A model generated the notes under the pieces. That model was given only the letters and a program-made list of their open reading frames with translations. It did not search any database and was not told the origin of the DNA. Positions 23,901-31,544 of a stretch of 64,000 bases of DNA are shown here, piece by piece (position 1 is the stretch's first letter; the number at the start of each line of letters is the position of its first letter). The DNA is from Pleodorina starrii (lineage: Eukaryota; Chlorophyta; Chlorophyceae; Chlamydomonadales; Volvocaceae). Location of the stretch: assembly GCA_030267565.1 (NCBI GenBank), contig BRXU01000007.1, positions 3,410,001 to 3,474,000 of the forward strand. The letters run 5' to 3'. The translations under genes and the position numbers were made by a program.

Positions 23901-25754
23901 TGCCCCCCCGCCATCCCCGCCTGCCTCCGCGGCCGCCTCAGCTCCCACACCCCCTTCCCCATCTCCTGCCGTCGGCATAGCCTGCGCCATGAAGCGTACG
24001 GCCCAGACCGCGTGGCGCGCGCGAATGTGTTGGGAGAGCGGTAGCAGGCCAAAGCCCCCGGCCGATGGGTGGCCGGCCAGGAGACTGCTGGGTATGCCGG
24101 TGAGGCGCTGGCCCCGGTCCTCTGGGCCCTGTCGCCGGTCGACTAGGCGGGCCGTCAGCCGCCCGATGTGGTTCAGCGTGCTGTCCGGGGGCGGCCCGCC
24201 GTGCTCCATGTGCCAGGTGACCGTTTGCAGGCCGTAGGCTGACGCAGCGGTGGCCCGGCCAAAGGCCGACAGCAGGAAGCGGGAGAGCCGCTGCATCCGC
24301 TTGTAGGCCCCCGCCAGCATCTTGGGCCAGTCGGGCTGCGGGGGGCTGGGCCGGTTGTCCACCGGCAAGTTCAGGGCTGTGGCGGTGGTGACCACTTTGA
24401 GCCCGCCAATGGTTTCCTGCTGCGGCTGGTGTTGCTGCTGCGGTGGCTGCGGCTGTTGCCTGCCCGCCGGTTGTGGTTGCTGCTGCGGGTTCTCGGCGCC
24501 CACCCTCAGAAGCTCTACTTTATCCAGATTGAGGCGTTGGCCTGATGCCCGGGCAAAGGTCTCCATGGCCTCCAGGAAGGATGGCACGGACTCCTCGCTC
24601 TCGAGCGCCACTTCGGTGTCGTCCGCGAACTGGCAGGCTGTGATGCGGTCTGGAGCACTGGGTAGTAGTCTGACTCCCACGTCTCGGCTCTGTAGCCAGC
24701 ATAGCAGGGCCTGAGCGACAAAGAGGTACAGCAGGGGCGCAAGGGGGCACCCCTGCCGCACACCTGCCTCCATCACGACCAGCCTCGATTTGAAGCCGTT
24801 GACCATGGCTCGTGCCTGCGTGTTGCTGAGTAGCAGCTGTACCCAGCTGCACAGCTGCGGGCCCGCCCCCATCGTCTCCATTGCGGCCAGCAGGAAGCCA
24901 CGGTCCACCGTGTCGTATGCCTTCGCGAAGTCCAGGAACGCCAGGAGGCCCCGGCGGTTCTGCTTGCGGAGGAGGTGGGATAGGTGGCGCAGGAACATCA
25001 CGCTGGCCCCGATGAGTCGTTTGGGGAGGAAGGCCGATTGTTCGGGGGAGATGACGCTTCCCAGGGCTGGGCCCAGGCGGTTGGCCAGCACCTTGGCGAG
25101 CAGACGGTAGTCTGAGCACAGCAGCGTGATGGGGCGGTAGTTACCGGGCTGTTTGGGGTCGCCCTTCTTGTAGAGCACCGTGATAACGCCCTCAAGGAAA
25201 CCGGCCGGCACTTGCCCCGTCATGCCAATGGCGGTGAATAGGCCGGCCATGGTGGGGCCAATGGCGGACCAGAACTTGCGGTACAGGTCGGCTGGGATGC
25301 CGTCCCATCCTGGTGCCTTGCCGGGCTGGCTCTTGACCAGCGCGACTCGCAGCTCTGCTGCTGTGATGGTTTTGGAGCCCAGCTGCTCATCCGCCTCAGT
25401 GGGGAGCCTGATGTTGGCCGCAGACAGCTGTGCTAGCACCGCCTGTCGAGCATCGGGGCTGACGAAAGTGGGTGTCCGGCAGATCTCGGCCCAGAAATCC
25501 GCTACGACCTGCGGCAGTTGTGCTGGATTGGTGACCAGGCGACCGGTGCGTGCTTGGAGCGCGACTGGGGCGGGCTGTTGCTCGGCCGTCTGGGCTTGCA
25601 GGAATGCTGTCAGGGCAGGGCCGGCCCGCTCACCCGCCCGGAGCCAATGGGCGCGTGTTTCTTTCGCTGCCTTGCGGCCGTCCTCTTGGTGTGCCCTGGC
25701 TAAGGCCGCCTGTGCCTCCGCTAATTGCTGCAGCGGCTGGGGTGCTGTGGGCGC
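20914..25754 (-). mobile_element. 5'-truncated L1-like non-LTR retrotransposon
   Basis: The insertion runs on the minus strand, with its 3' end at 20914 and its truncated 5' end at 25754. It is flanked by TTATC at 20909-20913 and 25755-25759. The uninterrupted paralogous site is near 43052-43065 in the C3-CAP2 spacer, where ACAAACATTTAT runs straight into TATTATTTACAATATACTG. The reading frame is open to the very junction and meets a stop in the flanking DNA, so the 5' part, including any endonuclease, was never copied in. About 1.2 kb of non-coding 3' sequence (20914-22136), rich in purines on the element strand, follows the stop. No poly(A) tail is seen. Confidence 0.85.
22137..25754 (-). 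CDS. LINE ORF2 reverse transcriptase, N-terminally truncated
   Basis: This is an open frame of about 1205 codons with no proper start; an in-frame GTG at 25439 is not a convincing initiation codon. Counting from that GTG, the reverse-transcriptase domain spans about residues 35-315. It has GKAPGWDGIPADLYRKFW, KKGDPKQPGNYRPITLL, motif A FLDFAKAYDTVD (about 169-180), motif B GVRQGCPLAPLLYLF (about 226-240) and the catalytic FADD (about 271-274). Gln-rich linkers follow. Near residues 854-880 a CGCG...C...HHFWEC cluster resembles the zinc-binding zf-RVT region of L1-type elements. The palm motifs are complete and no internal stop occurs. It would copy its own RNA at a nicked target, but without the upstream endonuclease this copy is presumably immobile. 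Confidence 0.88.
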   Translation of the reverse strand, partial: APTAPQPLQQLAEAQAALARAHQEDGRKAAKETRAHWLRAGERAGPALTAFLQAQTAEQQPAPVALQARTGRLVTNPAQLPQVVADFWAEICRTPTFVSPDARQAVLAQLSAANIRLPTEADEQLGSKTITAAELRVALVKSQPGKAPGWDGIPADLYRKFWSAIGPTMAGLFTAIGMTGQVPAGFLEGVITVLYKKGDPKQPGNYRPITLLCSDYRLLAKVLANRLGPALGSVISPEQSAFLPKRLIGASVMFLRHLSHLLRKQNRRGLLAFLDFAKAYDTVDRGFLLAAMETMGAGPQLCSWVQLLLSNTQARAMVNGFKSRLVVMEAGVRQGCPLAPLLYLFVAQALLCWLQSRDVGVRLLPSAPDRITACQFADDTEVALESEESVPSFLEAMETFARASGQRLNLDKVELLRVGAENPQQQPQPAGRQQPQPPQQQHQPQQETIGGLKVVTTATALNLPVDNRPSPPQPDWPKMLAGAYKRMQRLSRFLLSAFGRATAASAYGLQTVTWHMEHGGPPPDSTLNHIGRLTARLVDRRQGPEDRGQRLTGIPSSLLAGHPSAGGFGLLPLSQHIRARHAVWAVRFMAQAMPTAGDGEGGVGAEAAAEAGGDGGGAVAAGSEARVLHPWIRTLSAYLELVHPAFQPWALTTARATGPWLGGSDLPADISRIVGALGHLPPPEDIGRSPLVPGDWCWGAALWGNPLLPNAANDANAVAVSRRPGLEAYHAGLTSCRKLRTVGDLVRVWVTLDGSQATTLQGAAWHEWAREHLDPAATPAQLQDKETARAALGALHNDISPAWLEAAGMVETRLQQQRQQAEAEGLQQQQQPPAPPPPVCAQVMAMIVGRLGWRLPGGTDAVPLRRLTVSQATQLQDGPASERRVALVTEFVREALSTPENQAPPHLAAELSRFRATQARLWSGVRWENDNKETMWRLAVDGVPLPGNTHLARVPIEACGCGAYGEADAGRPCSPRLHHFWECPVARAVREQIDRHLPPPQAAAGATTTRQQLWLAQAPPGCEQAPWDVIALAALSAMEVGRCCLRAATRRQGRDGAAAATGQQQQQQQQQVQPQPEQPQRQGPRQRAITDFFAREGGATQQEGPALNAPAGESPTQKAGAGEVAAGEAAAAAVGAAAAAARGAAEASPLDRARARAVTDFWARLRSFAALETPRHGWDRVGPQHPILAVVEERMRCAAPVEITA

Positions 25755-26104
25755 TTATCATATTATTTCCAATATACTGATATGAAGTTTACACGATGTC
25801 GCATATCCTGTTGGGACAAGCGAGCGACTCCGTTGGAAAGCTAAGTTTCAAATTGGCATCGACCGCCGCCAAGATCGCCAGCGGTAGAGTAGAGTGAACC
25901 TTGGCATCGCAGCAAGAAATCAATGCACCCATGATCCACGTGATTGTGCTGGATAGGTACGCCTTTCATCAATCCGACATACAAATGAACCCGGTCGCGC
26001 GCGGGCACACAACCTTATATTTTACTTCTTCTGTTTCCCACGATATCGCATCAGGTGATGGCCCTCATAATATCTTCAAGGACAAGAACTTGCTGATGGT
26101 CTAG
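25755..26104. other. Spacer upstream of CAP1
   Basis: The sequence is continuous with the C3-CAP2 spacer from about 43060 to 43398 and highly similar to it. It contains no recognisable gene. Confidence 0.6.
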
Positions 26105-26492
26105 TTCGTGGCCCGCAATCCGCTGTTACATATGCTGTCACATCCGTATGTCACATCTGTCACGCCTATCGCATCTATCTGTGACGGCCGTCAATGTGAA
26201 TCGCCCCGAGAAGTTGGCAACCCATCAGAGAAGACGTCGTGCAACCCATCATAGTCACGAACCGCCACTAGCTAGATAGTGCTTGCTATATGATCCATTT
26301 TCAAATTTATCTTTGATACAGATGTCCTAATTGATAGACAGTAAAGCCATATTAATCTACTGAGGAAGCATCTATATATCGGCGCAGCGCCCTGCGTGGT
26401 GTTACACGCCGCCGAACCAAGTTAAGGTCTCACGACGAGTCGTGGCGGAGACTGCATCAATCGACGTTAAGCGGTTTCGTGGGGCTGCTGTT
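26105..26492 (+). promoter_or_regulatory. Conserved 5' cassette of CAP1
   Basis: The family upstream region lies ahead of a CAP gene here. The core is at about 26159-26192, where GCATCTATCTGTGACGGCCG carries a 4-bp insertion relative to the lectin copies. It lacks the large palindrome found in CAP2. Confidence 0.65.
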
Positions 26493-28045
26493 ATGGCACG
26501 GCCCAGTAGGAGCGCGGCGCCCCGTGCTGCCACGGCTTTGCTGCTGGCGTCAACCGTAATGCTGATGCTGCTGCTGGCACCTGCTGCCGCCGGTGAGCAG
26601 CTCGATCGGTCCGGTTGGCGTTACACGTAGTCAGGGATCGAGGCCAGTCATCACTCTTCTTTCCTTTCCCAGCCACATGGCGTTTAGTAAATTGTGAAAA
26701 GGTTTGGTCGGTTCGGTAAAGGATGCAGCATGCAGCAAGAAGACACGTGGATGGGCAGCGAGGAACACACGAATATACAACGTCAGCTTTTGATGTGCAG
26801 TGCCATGGATAGGAGGCATACGTTTCTAGGCTGTGCTTGTATATCACGACCGCATACATAGTTTCAGAAACGGCTTGATTGCGCTTGGCTACGTACGCAC
26901 TTACATACCGCGCAATGAATGTGTGCACCGCGGTCTTCCCCCTCCTGCCTTTGCCACGCCAGGCTGTGTTGACAGCGCCGAGGCCCTGAGCAGACACAAC
27001 GCGTACCGTGCGCGCCACGGTGCCCCTGACCTACAGTGGTGTGATCGTTTGGCCAGTGACGCGCTGGTACGTACGTGCAGCATGTGCCAGGCATCATAGC
27101 ATGTGTAGTATCACATGGATGAATATGGGGCCTTCCCTGACATCTACCCATGGGCCTTCTTTGGTGTGATACAACAAATGTTATCGAGACCAGACCCCGT
27201 ATGGGTTCGAATTCCCCTAACCACTTGGTTAGTGGGCGGTGCTTAGAACTTGGAATGTAGTGAGCCCCAAGACTACACCGTGAGGGTTCGAATCCCAGTC
27301 CCGACTTGGGTGCGGGGACGCTCCCTGCTGAGGGGGGATAATTGTAGTATCACATGGATGAATATGGGGCCTTCCCTGACATCTACCCATGGGCCTTCTT
27401 TGGTGTGATACAACAGCATGCATGTTGCATGTGCGTGCCGCCATCTATCATACCGTACTTCTAACGATCAATTACATGCGATCGAGCTTATATGCGATCG
27501 AGAATAAGTAATTATTTGCGAGACAAAAAAAACTTAAATTTGGCTTGCGAGGCTTCGGCTCGTCAGAGTTTTCCTAGACACATACATCATGTATGCGCAC
27601 TATGATGATCTATCCATGTGGTTATCTCCCGTATCGTGCGGCCCATAGTAGTGACACCTACCCATATCCTACCCTCAACATGTATGTGTGTTTGCAGGCC
27701 TGGGCTAGGAACCTGGCGTCCCAAGGATGCGCGCTGGAACACGGTGGTAGCGGCAATGCTGGCCAGAACCTGTATGCCGTGTGGGGCAACACCGACATGA
27801 GCTGTGTGAGCGCGACTGACTCCTGGTACGACGAGGTTTCTCAGTACAGTTTCACAAGAAGGCCCTGGACCGACAATCGGCCCAACTTCTACAATATTGG
27901 GCACTTCACCCAGCTGGTGTGGAAGAGCAGCACAAAGCTGGGATGCGGCGCCGCCAAGGGGCGCAATTGCTACGTGGTTGCCTGCCATTACTCGCCGGCC
28001 GGCAACATGATTGGTGACTCGAGCTTTTACAACAATGTGTCATGA
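26493..28045 (+). CDS. CAP1: secreted CAP/SCP/PR-1 domain protein
   Basis: Exons 26493-26592, 26963-27066 and 27698-28045 (phases 1 and 0) predict 183 residues. Exon 1 is a signal peptide ([19 protein letters not shown]) nearly identical to that of the lectin genes. Exons 2-3 encode a complete small CAP domain: ALSRHNAYRARHGAPDLQW, AWARNLASQGC, GNAGQNLYAVWG, SWYDEV, then the signature GHFTQLVWKSSTKLGCGAA and CYVVACHYSPAGN. Cavity residues His (ALEHGG), Glu (WYDEV) and His (GHFTQ) are present, but the usual GENL reads GQNL, so one metal-site glutamate is replaced. A TGTAA lies at 28274-28278. CAP proteins act outside the cell; sterol or lipid binding and defence roles are known in the family, but the role here is open. 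Intron 2 carries a TRIM insertion. Confidence 0.9.
27104..27415 (+). mobile_element. TRIM-like miniature LTR element in CAP1 intron 2
   Basis: Two identical 73-bp direct repeats (27104-27176 and 27343-27415) begin TGTAGTATCACA and end TGTGATACAACA, giving TG...CA ends and imperfect 12-bp inverted tips. They flank 166 bp of internal DNA. GCATG at 27099-27103 and 27416-27420 is a 5-bp target duplication. Two bases after the left repeat, TGTTATCGAGACC resembles a tRNA primer-binding site. A purine tract (GAGGGGGGATA, about 27330-27340) abuts the right repeat. Two GGGTTCGAAT words (27203-27212, 27284-27293) look tRNA-derived. There is no coding capacity. The same intron of CAP2 lacks the element and keeps a single GCATG, which is the empty site. 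Orientation was assigned from the primer-site and purine-tract order. Confidence 0.85.
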
Positions 28046-29213
28046 AGCAGTGATAGTGTACGGTCTTTCCGACTACAACTTAGCCCCTGGCGCCCGTAAT
28101 GTAGGTCGCTGTGTTGGGTAGGTGTTGATTGACGGTGCCGGGTGGTTAGTTTAGTTGATGCGACGATGGAATGGCATCAATGCATCCCGTGTGCGTGTCA
28201 GACGCATTGGGCCCGGCTGGGGGTAGGGGCCTAGGGGGGCTGCCGCCCCCCTCCCCCAGACCCCCTCCCTACCTGTAACGTACGGCAAAGGCACTAGTTG
28301 ACATTTCCGGGCATCTCCCAGACGTTACACTCCCCCCTCTGGAGGGAATTTCCTGGGACCGGCTTTAGCCCCTCACTCACCACCAATCATCATCAAATGC
28401 GCCAGGCCTGCTGCCTCAAGCTTCAAAGCGAGGGCCTTTGCTGACGTCTGTCAGGATCAAACCCTGTCAGGATCAAACCCACGACCACAGCTTTTACCGT
28501 GATTCCCCGCATAGAGCACGTTCGAGTTTCGATACCATTGTAACGTATGTTAAAGGCACTGGTTGACATTCCGTATATCTCAGCTAGTCCTCGCTGCTGG
28601 TGGGGGACGGGGGGCCGCCGCCATCCCCCTACACCCCCCTAACCCCGGGCACTCGGAAGTGCAGTGTCCGGGCAATTGCTGCGGCGGGAGCTGGTGAGCT
28701 GGAGAGACTGGAAGGCGAAAGAAAATAAAAAATAATAGTAATAAAAACAGAAAAAGGAAAGAAGGGCAAGGACATCCTGCAAGTGTACGAGGGGGCGGGC
28801 GCGGATAACCGCGGGCCGTAAACGCGAGGGGCACGCGCAGAAGTGTTAGGCAGGCGGACGGGGAGGGGACGGTAAAACGCACGGAACGAAAGCCACAGTG
28901 ACAAGGCAAAGAACGAGTCGAGCAGGGGTCAAGGGCAGATCGACGGGCGACGGGCAATGACAAGGAACGAAAGCAAGGGGCAGGTAGGGCAGAGAGCACG
29001 TCGAGCAGGGGGGCAAGGGCAGGGAGACTAGGACGGCACGGCGGGGCCCCGCAGGGCTCCATAATAAACAACCGTGCGGCCCAAGCGTTCACGCATTGCA
29101 TGCAACACCTGCACAAACAACTCGAGTGGCCTTAAGCAACTAAGACTGCTACAGAGGGGTACCGAGCCATGCTCAGCACGGATAATCTAACGTGTGTATG
29201 TGTGCTTGCTACA
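28046..29213. other. CAP1 3' flank and spacer
   Basis: Up to about 28585 the sequence matches the CAP2 flank (45106-45655). It holds a G-run/C-run hairpin (about 28208-28262) just before the TGTAA. It also holds a pair of diverged TGTAACGTA...AAAGGCACT...GTTGACATT direct repeats (about 28274 and 28540), between which a GGTTTGATCC-type box on the minus strand suggests an old tRNA-derived insertion. From about 28590 to 29100 the sequence is purine-rich and unique in the window; an open frame in it looks like chance. A transposon-end motif follows at 29100-29147. Confidence 0.5.
29100..29147. mobile_element. Transposon-terminus-like motif, inverted relative to 14.5 kb
   Basis: CTCGAGTGGCCTTAAGCAAC followed by AGACTGCTACA is the reverse complement of the motif near 14544-14580, including the adjoining CCTGCACAAAC. 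It is probably the right end of the same DNA-transposon family. The left partner was not found in the CAP1 flank. Confidence 0.4.
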
Positions 29214-29670
29214 TGGTTGGAGGCTTCTGCGCCTACGTCGACCCCTCCGGTAACGGCACTCCATTCGCGCGGTCCTGCACCGAGAGTCAGTATTAATTAA
29301 TTAATTAATTAATTTTACGCGGAGACAGACTCTCGCGTGTGTTAAGGGGACCGGGCCTAGGGAGTAATTTCTTCTCCGTTCAGCGCGATCACCAGGGTGA
29401 ATCAGACCTGACGGGCGGACTGATTGATCTGGGACATTTTCTCGAGCGCCCCTGCACGATCCGGAGTTTAGCGGGCCGGACTCACCGTTATTTTACCCTG
29501 GCTATTGCCAGGGGCCAGCGGTGGGATTCGAACCCACATCTACCCATTACCAATTCGACCAAGCATGGGATCGAACCCATGACCATCGAATTGACAAGCG
29601 AGTGCTCTATCATTTGAGCTACGCAGACACCGAGAGTCAGTACGCACTCTGCTACGACAGGGCCCCGTAA
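29214..29670 (+). pseudogene. Truncated lectin exon 5 split by a SINE
   Basis: Only the last part of a lectin final exon is present: [20 protein letters not shown] before the insertion, then YALCYDRAP and the stop after it. No exons 1-4 precede it. The split is caused by a 335-bp SINE. Sequence downstream of 29670 matches the 3' flank of C1 and C2, so this fragment is the left edge of the tandem block: the duplication junction falls inside exon 5. Confidence 0.85.
29293..29627 (-). mobile_element. tRNA-derived SINE with AATT-repeat tail
   Basis: The insert is bounded by the 15-bp direct repeat CACCGAGAGTCAGTA (29278-29292 and 29628-29642). Read on the minus strand it starts with a tRNA-like head. 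An A-box-like TAGCTCAAATGATAGAGCA (29603-29621) is followed by TTGTCAA, which would be an Asp-type anticodon loop, and a B-box GGTTCGATCCC (29567-29577). A second T-arm-like GTGGGTTCGAATCCCAC (29521-29537) implies a second, partial tRNA unit. It ends in five to six copies of AATT. Dimeric tRNA-related SINEs are, from memory, known in Chlamydomonas. The anticodon stem is degenerate, so this is not a working tRNA gene. Confidence 0.82.
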
Positions 29671-31125
29671 GCGAGCATGACATGTACTATCTACAGCGCA
29701 TATTGCTTGCTTGCCTATTGCCAGAATGGATTGGCACGAAGCAATTGATGACCGATGCGTTGACAGCAGCCCGCCATCAGCAGGCAGGCATGTGTTGCGC
29801 TGCACTAATTCTGTGCGTGATCGCTTTGCGTGCGGTGGTTACGAGGGCCAGCGCGGATCATCCCCAGCGACCTAGCATATGTTCCCAACTGTCCTCCTTG
29901 GTCGGCTGCGGTACCTCACAAGCTGCTAAGGCTTTGCATGCAGCAGGCCAAACACGCACGTACCTGGCTTTCACGCGGCCACCGAAGCGCCCGCCCATAT
30001 TTCAGTTGCTGGGACGGCGGGCTCGGTGATGGAATGACGGAAGGCGGGCGGCTGTGATTGGCTGTGACCGATGAACCACTCGTGATACGACAGAATTTGG
30101 TGGCCATGAAAAATTCATACGGGAACGAAGCTGAAGTGGCGATTTGTAGTGCCCACTGCCGTGGGTGATGAGTGTCGAGGCAGGCATTGTGGTGCACCAT
30201 GCGAATTGAAGGGCTTCGTTGATAGATGGCCGTGTGCTCTTCGTCATTGCTGATGAGGGGTATTTGCAGTTTTATTTCCGCTGGGTGGGCGGAGGCACTT
30301 GTAACGGAGCTATCTTCGCTTGACTGCCTGTGATCACCACGCCATTTACCGATCGTCGACTACGAAGAAATGATCAGCCGTATTATGATCAGCCCTATCA
30401 CGGTACAACGGGGTCGCTCGTATCGACAGTACGCTCGAAGTACAACAATAATAATTCAACAAACTATGTGAATGTAGGCTTTTGCGGATCAGCTCAACAA
30501 CTAAAACCCTGTCTAAAAGTGTGACTGGGCCAATCGAGCGACTGCTGGGCTGGGAAGGGCGGGCGGGGATATATATGGCAGGCTTTCGGAAGCTTATTTC
30601 GACAACAGAGTGAATGAATTATTATGAATATATTTAAATCTCGATAAGCAGCAGGAACGCTGCGTTTCCGGCGATCCTGGAGGAGGCTGGTTTGTTGACG
30701 AGGGATGACGCGGCATCTATCCTGCTCACTGCAAACGTCCACGGAGCAGGTACATTTTGTTGTAATTTGGATACAATTAGCATCTTTTCCAATAAATGAA
30801 TATGAAAAATTTCCAATGCCGCATGTTTGTCTTGTTGGGACAACTCGCTCGCTCGGAGAGCTTCAGCAGATTGCATGGCATCAACTGCCAGGACCGCCGG
30901 ATAGGGCAGAGTGAACGTTGCCATCGCAGCAACGAAGTGGAAATAAAGGCGCATATATGCACAGCTTTGAAATTGCAGCTCTCCATTGGAAACTATACCG
31001 CCAACGAGCAATCCAACAAATCCGCGGGCGGGCACACGATCTTCGCTTTTTCTGTTTCCGATGTCGCCACATCAGTTGACGACCCTCACATCATGTTCAA
31101 AGGCTTGACCTAGTACGTGTGTTTT
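29671..31125. other. Spacer of tandem unit 1
   Basis: This is the 3' flank of the truncated exon and the distal upstream part of C1. It recurs with small indels at 33881-35336, 38182-39637 and 50000-51464. Short open frames conserved between copies reflect DNA identity, not evident protein constraint. It includes a conserved TATTTCCGCTGGGTGGGCGG stretch before a TGTAA. Confidence 0.6.
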
Positions 31126-31544
31126 AAGCTGAACGGAAGTCGAGTTGGCGGCCCGCAATCCATCCGCTGTCACCTGCTCGCCTGTCGAGGCCTAACTGTC
31201 GCATCTGTGACGGCCGCCGTCGGCCGTCGAAATGGATCGCCCCGAGACGTCGGCGCCCTGCGACCAGCGCGGAGGGCGTCGTGCAACCCATCATCGTCAC
31301 GAACCGCCATAAGTAGTGTCTTCCATAAAGTCTATAGACAACTGCGCCTTCGGTACAGATTCCCAAACTGGTTACTTGTCAGTAAGCACGTGCAACTAAT
31401 AACTTGGGAAAGCATCTAGCGGCCCAGCGCCCTACCTATCTAGTGATACACATCGAACCGAGTTCAAGGACTCACGAGCGACGGGTCGTGGCGGCGACTG
31501 CAACAATTGACGTTAGGCGGCTTCTATTCGTGGGGCTGTGATAG
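31126..31544 (+). promoter_or_regulatory. Conserved 5' cassette of C1
   Basis: The core spans 31198-31228, where the palindromic part is expanded to GACGGCCGCCGTCGGCCGTC. The start codon at 31545 follows GCTGTGATAG. Confidence 0.65.

Noticed and set aside
27181..27300. tRNA gene in CAP1 intron 2
   Set aside because: The TTCGAAT boxes lie inside a TG...CA element with LTRs; no cloverleaf could be drawn around them.
29521..29627. Functional tRNA gene or genes on the minus strand
   Set aside because: A- and B-boxes are present, but the anticodon stem does not pair well, a second partial unit is fused, and the whole segment is bounded by a 15-bp target duplication. It is a SINE.
30634..31035. 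Spacer ORFs conserved in several tandem copies (also 34851-35246 and 39152-39547)
   Set aside because: The copies are conserved at DNA level throughout, so conservation is uninformative; frames are short, overlap each other and are disrupted by indels in some copies.
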